Below the pieces are notes generated by a model that made no database searches, was not told the DNA's origin, and saw nothing but the letters and a program-made list of their open reading frames with translations. A DNA stretch of 53,145 nt from Gammaproteobacteria bacterium (GTDB taxonomy: Bacteria; Pseudomonadota; Gammaproteobacteria; Steroidobacterales; Steroidobacteraceae): NCBI GenBank assembly GCA_028293765.1, contig JAQGOG010000014.1:1-53145 (forward strand). The letters are read 5' to 3'. Made by a program: the position numbers and the translations under genes. Of the stretch, positions 8,599-16,502 are shown piece by piece. Positions within the stretch are counted from its first letter, which is position 1; each line of letters begins with the position of its first letter.

Positions 8599-9912
8599 TC
8601 ATTGCGTTGCGGGTCGTGGGCGATCACCGAGTTTGCGCTTGGTGGCTCTACATTGCGCGGCCAAACCGTCCAACAATTTAGCCAACACGTCACGCGCCAT
8701 CCCTGTGATCTCGACTTCTTTCAGCAGGGCCAGTCCTTCGTCCGGCAATTGTCCGGACAGATCTCTGAGCATGGCGATCAGGGCGTCCGGCGGGTATCGG
8801 CAGGCCTTGGCGAGCTCTTCGAAATGGCGCGGCTGGATTTCCCTCATCCTGTAATGCCGGCCCACTGGCATCGCGAGTTTCATCTTTTGCGGCGGGATTC
8901 GTCGTGGATAAGGCCACGAGCTCGCAATATCGTAGAGCGGCGCCAGGCGCATGCTGGGTCTGTATGTCCCTCGGCTGTAGAGCAGTGAGAAATTCTTCGA
9001 ATGCGCATCCGTCGCTGCGAGCAGGTAGACAAGACAAGCGGTCTTCATCAGGCGATCGCGGTCGACACCTGGCTCGTCGGAGCCCTCGAGTAGGCTCATG
9101 ATCTGCGCAAAGCCTGGGCCGCCCTCATTCTCGTATTTTGAGCCTGGATGTATTCCCAAGGCCTGACAGCAATCTTCCTGATGTATTCGGTGCCAGCGCC
9201 CCGCGATCTGCACTCGGTCGTAGCGCTCGGCAATGAGCGTGGGGATGCCGCCGATGGACTGCCATTCGGTATTTGCGGCAGCGAGGCCGACGCGTCGCGC
9301 CAGTGCGAGACAGAAGTGCTCGTTCTCGGCGAATCCGTCGAAATTGTTGGAGACTGGCTTCAGGATGTGGGTGGTGGGAGTGCGGCCTTGCGGGATGCCC
9401 CAGCGCTTGCGTTGCCGATCGAAATACAGAGCGGTCTTCGCCTGCGCGCCCGAGAGCGAAAACTGCCCTTCCGCAGCGCTCTCCCGGGTCGCCCCTGGAT
9501 CCTGGGAAAGGTGGCGGATTCGGCGCTCGAGCTCCGCGTCATCCAGCCACTCGATTCCCGCCGCCTCGTTTTTCGTTGCCAGTACTTCATCCAACCGCTC
9601 TTCGCGAACGAACTGCACCGCGCCGGCGCAGTCTTCCCCGACGCAGGCTAGCAGCGCCACGGGATTGCGTGCCGACGCCTGGAACTGGCGACCCCATGCG
9701 TCGAGTGTGCGCTCGTTGTCAGGCAACAAACCCCAGAGAAAATTGACGACCGGCGCGCCCGTGTGCGGTCCGGGCCGCAAAGGGAGCGATTGCGATAGAG
9801 GGTAGGCACCGCTCCCGCTCAACCAGGAGTCGGAGTAGGTGAAGTGGGTGCGCGAGCCACTTGCCTCGAGCATGCCAGCGACCTGCTCTTGGAGGCATAC
9901 CATCAGCCTCAT
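8599..9912 (-). CDS. hipA: HipA-type serine/threonine kinase toxin
   Basis: Toxin of a type II HipBA module; E. coli HipA phosphorylates glutamyl-tRNA synthetase and halts growth. The N-terminal subdomain covers about residues 1-105. The ATP-binding region has FSLSGAQAKTAL (about 151-162), in which S152 aligns with the autophosphorylated serine of E. coli HipA. The catalytic loop TDAHSKNFSLL places the catalytic aspartate at residue 302, and LAPLYDI gives the metal-binding aspartate at 328, so the kinase looks intact. The length of 437 is typical. Its ATG overlaps the hipB stop by 4 bases, so both are translated together and repressed by HipB at the upstream operators. The actual target is unknown. 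Confidence 0.92.
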   Translation of the reverse strand: MRLMVCLQEQVAGMLEASGSRTHFTYSDSWLSGSGAYPLSQSLPLRPGPHTGAPVVNFLWGLLPDNERTLDAWGRQFQASARNPVALLACVGEDCAGAVQFVREERLDEVLATKNEAAGIEWLDDAELERRIRHLSQDPGATRESAAEGQFSLSGAQAKTALYFDRQRKRWGIPQGRTPTTHILKPVSNNFDGFAENEHFCLALARRVGLAAANTEWQSIGGIPTLIAERYDRVQIAGRWHRIHQEDCCQALGIHPGSKYENEGGPGFAQIMSLLEGSDEPGVDRDRLMKTACLVYLLAATDAHSKNFSLLYSRGTYRPSMRLAPLYDIASSWPYPRRIPPQKMKLAMPVGRHYRMREIQPRHFEELAKACRYPPDALIAMLRDLSGQLPDEGLALLKEVEITGMARDVLAKLLDGLAAQCRATKRKLGDRPRPATQ

Positions 9913-10226
9913 TTTTTGCCCCGGCTGCGCTTCGACCCAGTATCAATGTGTGCGGCGATGATGTCGGCAAGGGAAACGCTTTCCGGCTCAGGTGTGGCGG
10001 ACTTGCGTGCGCTCCAAGGGACGACGCCGGTCTGCAGCCGCACGCCAAGCTGGCTCAACGCGCGCAGGACCTTGCCGATTTGCGCTGTTTCCTTGCCCTG
10101 CTCGACTTCGGAAACCCACGCCTGGGTCGCGCCAATTGCCTGCGCAAGCTCGGCCTGGGTCAGTTTATGATGCCGGCGCGCCGCCGCTATGATCTTGCCG
10201 ATTTCGGCGGCGGATTGTGCCCACAT
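9909..10226 (-). CDS. hipB: HipB-like antitoxin, XRE/Cro-type DNA-binding protein
   Basis: Antitoxin and autorepressor for the adjacent HipA. A Cro/C1 helix-turn-helix fills residues about 8-65 (KIIAAARRHHKLTQAELAQA, then TQAWVSEVEQGKET), followed by a charged tail ending SKRSRGKK, probably the HipA-contacting or degradation-prone region. I chose the ATG at 10226 because GGGGAG lies 6 bases upstream; ATG 10241 and TTG 10289 are in frame, but the latter lies inside the operator. The product is 105 residues, normal for HipB. The 4-base overlap with hipA shows an operon. Confidence 0.88.
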   Translation of the reverse strand: MWAQSAAEIGKIIAAARRHHKLTQAELAQAIGATQAWVSEVEQGKETAQIGKVLRALSQLGVRLQTGVVPWSARKSATPEPESVSLADIIAAHIDTGSKRSRGKK

Positions 10227-10266
10227 ACTGCAGCTCCCCATAGTCGATCGAATATAAATCAATATA

Positions 10267-10282
10267 TATACGCTCGCGTATA
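10267..10282. promoter_or_regulatory. Operator-like palindrome 1 upstream of hipB
   Basis: TATACG-CTCG-CGTATA is a perfect inverted repeat 41 bases upstream of the hipB ATG. Known HipB operators have the form TATCC-N8-GGATA; this site keeps the TAT...ATA ends. Autoregulatory binding by HipB is inferred from position and symmetry. Confidence 0.55.
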
Positions 10283-10290
10283 AATGCAAT

Positions 10291-10308
10291 TATGCCCGAT
10301 CGGGTATA
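10291..10308. promoter_or_regulatory. Operator-like palindrome 2 upstream of hipB
   Basis: TATGCCCGATCGGGTATA is an inverted repeat with one mismatch (TATGCCCGA against TATACCCGA). Its centre is 25 bases from that of palindrome 1, close to whole helical turns, which suits cooperative binding of two repressor dimers. Confidence 0.5.
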
Positions 10309-10413
10309 GACGCAGTTGGTGCCCGGATACGGCGCAACCCCCACGACGTGCGTGTTGGGGTGGACGTACTCAGCTAGCCCGGATTCCGGCAATCCTGCCT
10401 GCGGCCGGCAGCG

Positions 10414-10438
10414 GCTCTGCACTGCAAAGTACTTGACA
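10414..10438 (+). promoter_or_regulatory. Operator-like dyad and -35-like element before the membrane-protein gene
   Basis: GCTCTGCACTGCAAAGTACT (10414-10433) matches 15 of 20 positions of the dyad before the cis-prenyltransferase gene (11484-11503). TTGACA (10433-10438), a perfect -35 hexamer, overlaps its last base. No good -10 hexamer at 16-18 bases was found. The likely binder is the winged-helix protein encoded between the two sites. Confidence 0.45.
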
Positions 10439-10492
10439 CCGTACGGTATACGCCGGTAGCGTTGCCGCGTAGCCAAAAAGTGGGGGCCCGGC

Positions 10493-11089
10493 ATGCAGTC
10501 TGCCAATGCGGTACGGATCGATTCCCATGCGGCAGCTACGCTGCGGTACATCCGGGCCTCCATGGATGCTGCCACGTCGGTCGCGGTACCTGGGTCCGCC
10601 GGTGTTGCCATGGGTAGCGTCGGTCTGTTGGCCACGGTGCTCTCCTCGACACAAGGCCTGCACGAGCATTGGCTCGGCGTCTGGCTGGCGGCAGCGGTTC
10701 TGGGTGGCGGTATCGGGTTTGCTCTGATGACGCGGCCGGAGTCGCTGCGTGGACTGGCGCTGTCCGGAACACCGCTTCGCAAGTTTGCGCTGTGCCTGTT
10801 CCCGGTGTTGTTCGGCGGAGCTGTAATGACGGCCCTGCATGGGGCCTCCGGTAACCTCCACGCCATTCCCGGGACCTGGTTGCTGTTCTACGGATGCGCG
10901 TTGATTTCTGCCAGTGTGGCGGCGACCCGGACGATTGCGGTCATGGGTGGGGCGTTCGTCGCCCTCGGACTTCTCGCGCTCGTGTTACCCGACAGCCTGC
11001 AGATACCCATGCTGGGCCTCGGATTCGGGGGCCTGCATGTACTCTTCGGTCTTTTGATCGGACGAACCGGCCGTGACCGCCAAATCTAA
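10493..11089 (+). CDS. Small multi-pass membrane protein of unknown function
   Basis: A 198-residue protein with about five to six hydrophobic segments (roughly residues 35-50, 64-80, 97-115, 127-144, 147-163, 170-187), connected by short loops; the first 30 residues (MQSANAVRIDSHAAATLRYI) look cytoplasmic. I recognise no enzyme motif. The G-rich stretch before the ATG can serve as ribosome-binding site. Its end overlaps the regulator gene by 17 bases, so the two are co-translated. Sharing a presumptive operator with the downstream prenyltransferase gene suggests a common membrane- or lipid-related function. Membrane location is clear; function is open. Confidence 0.7.
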   Translation: MQSANAVRIDSHAAATLRYIRASMDAATSVAVPGSAGVAMGSVGLLATVLSSTQGLHEHWLGVWLAAAVLGGGIGFALMTRPESLRGLALSGTPLRKFALCLFPVLFGGAVMTALHGASGNLHAIPGTWLLFYGCALISASVAATRTIAVMGGAFVALGLLALVLPDSLQIPMLGLGFGGLHVLFGLLIGRTGRDRQI

Positions 11090-11465
11090 GACCGCCGCGC
11101 CGCCGCTCGAGACGCCGCCGCGGAAGCGTCCGAAACTGGCCTCTGTGTCGGTGTCGACTCGTGATGAGGACGACGTCACATTCGACCGCTTGGTCTACGA
11201 GCGCGTCCGTCTGGGCATCATGAGCGCGCTCGCGGTGCGGGAGGAGCTCACCTTCAGCGAGTTGAAAACGCTGTTTGACGTCAGCGACGGTAACCTGAGC
11301 GCCCACGCCCGCAAGCTCGAGGAAGCGAACTACCTGACGTGCACGAAGTGCTTCGCCGAGCGTCGACCGAAATCGGTCTATCGTCTCACCACGCGCGGCA
11401 GGGCTGCGCTGAATCGTTACCTCGACCACGTGGAAACCGTGATCAAAGCCACGCGGGGGACGTGA
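11073..11465 (+). CDS. Winged-helix transcriptional regulator (PF13601/HTH_34 type)
   Basis: A 130-residue DNA-binding protein. After a basic, low-complexity start (about residues 1-35) a MarR-like winged helix runs from about 36 to 120: VYERVRLGIMSALAV, then LTFSELKTLFDVSDGNLSAH (recognition helix), LEEANYLTC and the wing SVYRLTTRGRAALNRYL. The start is a GTG at 11073, inside the end of the membrane-protein gene. It has no ligand domain, as in small one-domain repressors of this family. Two matching dyads flank its operon (10414 and 11484), consistent with control of itself and of the prenyltransferase gene downstream; this is inference from position. Confidence 0.85.
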   Translation: MTAKSKTAAPPLETPPRKRPKLASVSVSTRDEDDVTFDRLVYERVRLGIMSALAVREELTFSELKTLFDVSDGNLSAHARKLEEANYLTCTKCFAERRPKSVYRLTTRGRAALNRYLDHVETVIKATRGT

Positions 11466-11483
11466 TTTTTTTTTCACGCCGTA

Positions 11484-11503
11484 ACTCTGTAATACAGAGT
11501 ACT
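11484..11503. promoter_or_regulatory. Perfect palindrome at the cis-prenyltransferase start
   Basis: ACTCTGTA-A-TACAGAGT (11484-11500) is a perfect 17-base inverted repeat ending 8 bases before the ATG, with ACT continuing the similarity to the site at 10414. It contains TGTAAT, a possible -10 hexamer, so a bound protein would block transcription initiation. No Shine-Dalgarno is visible, suggesting a very short leader or leaderless message. Confidence 0.6.
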
Positions 11504-11508
11504 CCACA

Positions 11509-12237
11509 ATGCACGTAGCTATCATCATGGACGGCAATGGACGTTGGGCGGCGCGGCGCCATCTGCCGCGCACCGCCGGACATCGTGCCGGAGCAAAGGC
11601 CGTCGATGCGATTGTGGCGGCTGCGGTCCGGCAGAGGGTCGGTACTCTGACTTTGTATGCCTTCTCGGCCGCCAATTGGAGTCGGCCAACCGGCGAAGTG
11701 AGTGCATTGTTTACGCTCCTGCGGCGGCATCTGTTGACTCAGACGCGACGCTGTCTCGAGCAGTCCGTCCGGATCAATGTGATCGGTCGCCGGGATCGGC
11801 TCAGCGCCGACTTGCGCCAGTCGATCGAGCACAGCGAGCGAGCCACCGCCGATTGCCCGGGGATGCGGTTGCGCATCGCAATCGACTACTCCGCGCAACA
11901 CAGCCTCATCGAGACTTGCCGACGCCTGCAGGCGGAAAACAGCCTCGACCGGTCGCGGTTCATCGAACGGCTTGCCGAGGTCGATCACGCGGTCGGCCCG
12001 TCACCGGAAGTCGATCTGCTGATTCGCACCGGCGGTGAGAAGCGCTTGAGCGATTTTTTATTGTGGGAGTGTGCGTACGCCGAGTTGTATTTTGTCGAGT
12101 GCCTGTGGCCGGATTTCGCTGCGCCTGCTTTCGAACAGGCCCTTGCGGAATACACCCGCAGGGACAGGCGCTTTGGCGGAATCGACGCGTGCGCTGCGGC
12201 GGGCGCCGCCGCTGCCGGGATCTCGCGCAATGGATAG
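11509..12237 (+). CDS. cis-Prenyltransferase, UppS-like (divergent paralogue)
   Basis: Adds isopentenyl diphosphate units in Z configuration to farnesyl diphosphate, giving polyprenyl carriers. Motifs are present: HVAIIMDGNGRWA with the phosphate/Mg aspartate at residue 8, GHRAG, RPTGEVSAL, and DLLIRTGGEKRLSDFLLW followed by CAYAELYF. One motif departs from the family: residues 52-57 read FSAANW where UppS normally has FS(T/S)ENW, so the glutamate is alanine (residue 55). The 242-residue length is normal. The gene lacks the usual cdsA/dxr neighbours of the housekeeping uppS and sits behind its own regulator and operator, so I take it for a specialised copy that supplies a carrier lipid under particular conditions. 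Confidence 0.88.
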   Translation: MHVAIIMDGNGRWAARRHLPRTAGHRAGAKAVDAIVAAAVRQRVGTLTLYAFSAANWSRPTGEVSALFTLLRRHLLTQTRRCLEQSVRINVIGRRDRLSADLRQSIEHSERATADCPGMRLRIAIDYSAQHSLIETCRRLQAENSLDRSRFIERLAEVDHAVGPSPEVDLLIRTGGEKRLSDFLLWECAYAELYFVECLWPDFAAPAFEQALAEYTRRDRRFGGIDACAAAGAAAAGISRNG

Positions 12238-12320
12238 CCAGCGTCGACCACCGGGACGTCGGCCTCGTCCGCGCCAGAGCCAGTCAGTGGCTCACCCCTG
12301 GCGCGTGAATTGATGTCCCG

Positions 12321-13187
12321 TTACGCGTCGCTGGACGCGGGTACCGTGTCGCGTGCCAATAGGGCGACGCCGGCGAGACGACGAAATTCCTCCCGGACGC
12401 TCGCGGAGGACAGCGCCAGCATGATACGACTCAACAGCGGTGTTGGCGTACTGCGACGCAGGCGCCGCGCTTCTTCCTGTGAGGAACGGAATGCAAGCTC
12501 GCGCCAACCCAGGCGCTCGAAGAAATCGACACTGTCGGGCGGGCCGAAGCGAAAAGTGGCGCCGCGGAGCCGTGGGCCCCACACCCGCTGCAACATCTCC
12601 AATGCCCGCGGACCGGTTAGATCGGTGAGCCACCACATGAACGAGGCGGACGCATGCAAATCCCGGGCGAGTGCCGAAACCTGCCCCGGCGTCAGGTAAA
12701 CCAGCAATCCTTCCGTGATCACCAGTACGCGCTTACCTCCGGCGCCGTGATCCAACGCTCGCGCACGCGCCCGCGAGTCCACGATATCGGCGTGCAAGGA
12801 CTCATATTTGCAGATCGTCCGTTCGGAAGCGACGATGGCGGCTTTGTATTCGAGTATCTCCGGCAGATCTACATCCACCCACCTCAACGTCGACGGCAGT
12901 GCCAGGCGCCACGGACGCGTGTCCAGGCCGGCGGCAATATTCAAAACGAGATCGACATTCTCTCGACTCACGGTCTGCAGGATCATTTCATCCATCACAG
13001 CCGTGCGAACCGCAATGCCACGTGCGGTCAATTCCGCATCGCCAATCTCGCGTGCGATGGCTTCGCCAGCCGCTCCCGCCAGCCGGCGCGACAGCGGATC
13101 CTCGAACAGGGCGTCCGGGCGCTCCGCTTCCAGCGCTCGGGCGTAGGCCATCCAACGGGCGGTGTCGGAAATTTTATCTACGGGCAT
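12321..13187 (-). CDS. SAM-dependent methyltransferase, PPM1/leucine carboxyl methyltransferase family
   Basis: A 288-residue class I methyltransferase of the family that includes bacterial O-methyltransferases of polyketide and lipid pathways (PF04072/TIGR00027). Motif I is NIAAGLDTRPWRL (about residues 83-95), followed by RWVDVDLPEILEYK (acidic SAM-ribose binder) and VLVITEGLLVYLTP. The N-terminal SDTARWMAYARALE with PDALFEDPLSRRLAG is also typical. Its substrate cannot be read from the sequence. It is convergent with the prenyltransferase gene (83-base gap holding a 6-base stem, GAGCCA/TGGCTC) and about 100 bases upstream of no partner, so it seems monocistronic. Confidence 0.88.
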   Translation of the reverse strand: MPVDKISDTARWMAYARALEAERPDALFEDPLSRRLAGAAGEAIAREIGDAELTARGIAVRTAVMDEMILQTVSRENVDLVLNIAAGLDTRPWRLALPSTLRWVDVDLPEILEYKAAIVASERTICKYESLHADIVDSRARARALDHGAGGKRVLVITEGLLVYLTPGQVSALARDLHASASFMWWLTDLTGPRALEMLQRVWGPRLRGATFRFGPPDSVDFFERLGWRELAFRSSQEEARRLRRSTPTPLLSRIMLALSSASVREEFRRLAGVALLARDTVPASSDA

Positions 13188-13283
13188 GTGTTGACTTCAG
13201 GGTCGCCGCTGCGCGACTTTAACTGGGGCAGGTGGAATCGCGACCGGTGAGGTCTGAAAAGCTCGGCCGCCCAGTGCATCTCT

Positions 13284-14012
13284 TCATGCGCTGCGCCGAT
13301 GGCGACCTACGTCGCAGTAGGGCGTAGCGGCCCTGAGGAGGAACTTGAGAAGGCCTTTCCGACCGTTTACGGACACTCGCGGCAATAGCATGCGGTCGTC
13401 TTCCCGACGCGCGCGGCCGCGCTGTGTCGTGACGGCGAGCTGATATCCCGCTCGCGCGACGCACCGGGCCAATTCGGCATTGTGATAACCGAAGGGGTAG
13501 CAGAATGTCGAAATGGATGTGCCCGTGAGGTCGCGTAGCGCGGTACGACTGTTCACGAGCTCATGGGTGACGGCGTCGGCATTCAGCGTCGTCATGTCGG
13601 GATGCGAGCAGGTATGGGAGCCGACTTCGAATCCCGCGTCCACCCAGGTTTTCAGTTGCGCGGTGGTCATCAGTGGCTTGCGGCCACCCAGCTTTTCGGC
13701 GTCCCACACGTTGTAGGCGCCGATCTGGTCGCTTACGACGAAGCAGGTAGCACCACACCCGTATTCGCGGAGGATCGGCGCGGCGTCTAAAACGTTGTCG
13801 GCGTAACCGTCATCGAAGGTCAATGCGACGCATCCAGCCGCATTGCCCTCGTTCAACCGGCGGACCCCCTCGGAAAGGGATACGCCAGCGATGCCCAGCC
13901 GCCGCAGCCACCACAGCTGCCGCTCGAATTGCTCGGGCGACACATAGAGCTTCGGCATCCGCATGCCCGAAGGCACCGGTGCGACGTTGTGGTAGTTCAG
14001 AATCGCCAGCAT
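13284..14012 (-). CDS. Polysaccharide deacetylase (NodB homology, CE4)
   Basis: Metal-dependent N- or O-deacetylase of polysaccharides. The conserved motifs are LTFDDGYADN (catalytic base and metal aspartate), SHTCSHPDM (the two metal histidines, HxxxH) and FCYPFGYHN (arginine/groove motif region). The 242 residues contain little besides the catalytic domain; no signal peptide is evident (MLAILNYHNVAP), so the protein is probably cytoplasmic or uses an unrecognised export route, as for some capsule- or glycolipid-linked members. It is alone, with a perfect palindrome about 50 bases upstream. A link to the other sugar genes in the window is possible but unproven. Confidence 0.9.
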   Translation of the reverse strand: MLAILNYHNVAPVPSGMRMPKLYVSPEQFERQLWWLRRLGIAGVSLSEGVRRLNEGNAAGCVALTFDDGYADNVLDAAPILREYGCGATCFVVSDQIGAYNVWDAEKLGGRKPLMTTAQLKTWVDAGFEVGSHTCSHPDMTTLNADAVTHELVNSRTALRDLTGTSISTFCYPFGYHNAELARCVARAGYQLAVTTQRGRARREDDRMLLPRVSVNGRKGLLKFLLRAATPYCDVGRHRRSA

Positions 14013-14061
14013 TTCCGGAGTTTAGCTGCCTAGCACGGCGGCCGGCTATGTCTACGTCGCC

Positions 14062-14076
14062 TGAGACGTCGTCTCA
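14062..14076. promoter_or_regulatory. Perfect 15-bp palindrome upstream of the deacetylase gene
   Basis: TGAGACG-T-CGTCTCA lies 50 bases upstream of the deacetylase ATG and about 90 bases after the TonB-receptor stop. With a one-base centre it suits a dimeric DNA-binding protein better than an RNA hairpin. No regulator is assigned. Confidence 0.4.
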
Positions 14077-14166
14077 CGGAGAAATCAACCGAGCGGTTCG
14101 GCCAGTATCCGCGCCAGGGGCGGATTCGATGGGAGGGTCGTTCGCTGCGCTTGATGCATTGGTGTG

Positions 14167-16470
14167 CTATCGGGTCGAGCCGAAACGCCAGGTGAAACCG
14201 ACGTTGATGAGTCGTGAAAACCAGCTCGTCGGACTGGCCCGCAGCGGATTCGTTGTCTCTTCTGCCAGCGCGTATGCGCTACAGCACTGGTTCGACCGAT
14301 TGGTAATGTTGGTGCCCTCAACCCACAGGTCCAGCTCGCCGGAAGAAAACGAGAGCGTTTGTGCCACACGCAAGTCGGCCGTGAAGTAGCTTCCCCAACG
14401 GGCGGAATTGCGCTCGCCGAGCGTAAAATATGCAGGCACCGTGGGAGAGGCTTGCGTCAGGACTACCGGCGTGCGCGGCCAGCCAGTATGCCAGCCAACC
14501 ACCAATGAGGCCGAGGTACCCGCGTGCCGCCAGGCCAAATCCACATTGACGGCGTGAGTCTGGTCCCAGCTGCGCAGTACGTCATGACCTTGGACGTCGT
14601 TCGTCGTGCGCGACAACGCATAGGCGCCCGAGATCTCGAAGTTGCCGCTCAAGGATCGATGGACGCTGAGTTCGACACCGGACGTCTCCCCGCCCTCGGG
14701 CGCCAGCCGCACTCGGTCGGGCGCCAGCTCAGGTATGAGCGACAGACTGTTCAGTGTGTTAGCGAAGAACGGCTTGACCGTCGACCAGCGATTCCGATAC
14801 GCCTCCAGGCGCCAGTGGGCGGCAGGCGAGATTTCGTGCGCCACTCCGGCGGCGAGGTCCACCGCATGACTCGCGGGGTCGGGAGTCGATTGATTGTCTT
14901 CCGAGCGCCACTCGCCGACGCGCTGGGCCTGGGTGAATTGCCCCCAGAAGCCGTACAGGTGCCAGTCCGGTGTCGCATCGAAGCGCAGGTTGACCCTGGG
15001 GCTCACCTGAGCATGGACGCTCGAGCCCCGGTAATCCTGGCGATCCAGCCGGGCTCCGACCTCCACCTCCAACTCGCGCCAGCGCCGCCGGCCGGATGCG
15101 AACAGAGCCTGCGTCGAGGATCGGGGCGCCTGCCGCGTGTTGAGGGCATTGTCGAGCGGCCGTCCAAAATCTGCGGCAACCGCCGCGCCGAAGCGCTCTT
15201 GCCGGGAAAACCCGAGGTCGGCATTTTCCAACGTGCCGGCGGCGCCGAAATTCCACAATAGCGCCGCTGACTGCAGGTACGTCCAGTCCGAGCGCAACTC
15301 CACGATCGAGAAATCACGGCGCGCGTTCAGCCAGCCGGCGGCGACGCCGGGGAGAGCGACGGAGCCGAAGCGACTGCGCTCGATATTCGAAAGCGCGATT
15401 GACGTGCGTGAATGCAGAGCGCCGGCAGGGGCCCAATCGGCGGCGAGCCACGTGTACACGTCCCGATCGTGTACGTCTGCCTGCTCGATGCTCGGGTCGT
15501 TGGAGAGCCGCACCCGATCATCGAGCAGCAACCAGCCCAGTGTCAGGGCCAAAACGGGGCTCGCCTGCCAGCGAACCCGTCCGAGCGCATCGGCATAGCT
15601 CGGCTCACCCACATCGGCGTTTCTCGGCTGCAGAGCGATGGTATGGGCGTTGTGTCGCGCCGTGAACAGCCACTCGATCGGCCAAGTGTCGGCGCGTCCT
15701 ACGCTCGAGACGTCGTAGCTCAAGAGACTCGCGCCGATGCGATGCTCGTATCCCGATTGCATCGAGCGTGGGGCGATGTCGATGACCCCGGCGGAGCGGG
15801 TGCCGTAGCTGACGGGAAAGCCCCCGGTGTAGACGTCGATCCGCTCCACCGCCGCCGGATCGAAGGCACTGATGAGGCTCTGGAAATCCTTGAAGTGAAA
15901 CGGATCGATCAGTGAAATGCCGTCGAATCGCACCAGCACGTCGTCGAGGAATGCTCCCCGTATATACGGTCGCGAGGACAGATTGGTTGCGAGCCCGGGT
16001 GCGGTGCGGACCGCGCGCATGGCGTCCTGCTGAGCGCCAGGTGCCTGCTCGAGATCGCTGTGCGTGAAGGAGGCGGATTCACCACTGCGAGTGTCGATGA
16101 AGGTATAGCGGCTCCCGAACACTGCTACCTCGTCCAATTCTGACGGGTTCGGCGCGACCGGCAAGGTGGGAGACCGCGCCGCCGGCGCCCGTGTCACCAG
16201 GTAGCGGCGTTGTCCTTCACTCCGCAGCAGCAACTTGTGTGCGGCGAGGGCCTCGACCGCACGGGACATCGGGTCCGCTCCTCTCAGCGTTCCAGGTGCT
16301 TCAAGATCCGGTGGCACGAGATCGGAGCTGTACAGGATATCGACGCCGGTCGCACTCAGCGAGCGCAGCAAGTCCGCCACACGCAGTGGCGCTGCTGCCG
16401 CCGCAGTGCTCGCGCAGATCGCGAGCAGTCCGGCCCGGATCGAACGGGCCCGCCGGCCCTTCACTGCCAC
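14167..16470 (-). CDS. TonB-dependent receptor with N-terminal signalling domain
   Basis: Outer-membrane transporter of 767 residues from a GTG start. A signal peptide (SIRAGLLAICASTAAAAA) is followed by an STN-type domain (about residues 28-95; PLRVADLLRSLSATGVDILY), a plug (about 110-235; AVFGSRYTF, PYIRGAFLDDVLVRFDGISL, GGFPVSYGTRSAGVIDI) and the barrel, ending INVGFTWRFGSTR. It lies 32 bases behind the FecR gene and belongs to the second sigma/FecR/receptor system of the window. Missing TonB-linked enzymes next to it leave the substrate unknown. The receptor is shorter than the one at 1501, in the size range of vitamin or metal-chelate transporters. Confidence 0.88.
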   Translation of the reverse strand: MAVKGRRARSIRAGLLAICASTAAAAAPLRVADLLRSLSATGVDILYSSDLVPPDLEAPGTLRGADPMSRAVEALAAHKLLLRSEGQRRYLVTRAPAARSPTLPVAPNPSELDEVAVFGSRYTFIDTRSGESASFTHSDLEQAPGAQQDAMRAVRTAPGLATNLSSRPYIRGAFLDDVLVRFDGISLIDPFHFKDFQSLISAFDPAAVERIDVYTGGFPVSYGTRSAGVIDIAPRSMQSGYEHRIGASLLSYDVSSVGRADTWPIEWLFTARHNAHTIALQPRNADVGEPSYADALGRVRWQASPVLALTLGWLLLDDRVRLSNDPSIEQADVHDRDVYTWLAADWAPAGALHSRTSIALSNIERSRFGSVALPGVAAGWLNARRDFSIVELRSDWTYLQSAALLWNFGAAGTLENADLGFSRQERFGAAVAADFGRPLDNALNTRQAPRSSTQALFASGRRRWRELEVEVGARLDRQDYRGSSVHAQVSPRVNLRFDATPDWHLYGFWGQFTQAQRVGEWRSEDNQSTPDPASHAVDLAAGVAHEISPAAHWRLEAYRNRWSTVKPFFANTLNSLSLIPELAPDRVRLAPEGGETSGVELSVHRSLSGNFEISGAYALSRTTNDVQGHDVLRSWDQTHAVNVDLAWRHAGTSASLVVGWHTGWPRTPVVLTQASPTVPAYFTLGERNSARWGSYFTADLRVAQTLSFSSGELDLWVEGTNITNRSNQCCSAYALAEETTNPLRASPTSWFSRLINVGFTWRFGSTR

Positions 16471-16502
16471 GGGTCAGGCCGTCGGTCGGAAAATGCTCAG
16501 TC

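Noticed and set aside
11461..11478. CGTGA-T8-TCACG as a rho-independent terminator after the regulator gene
   Set aside because: The U-run is in the loop, not after the stem, and the stem is only 5 bases, so it does not fit a terminator.
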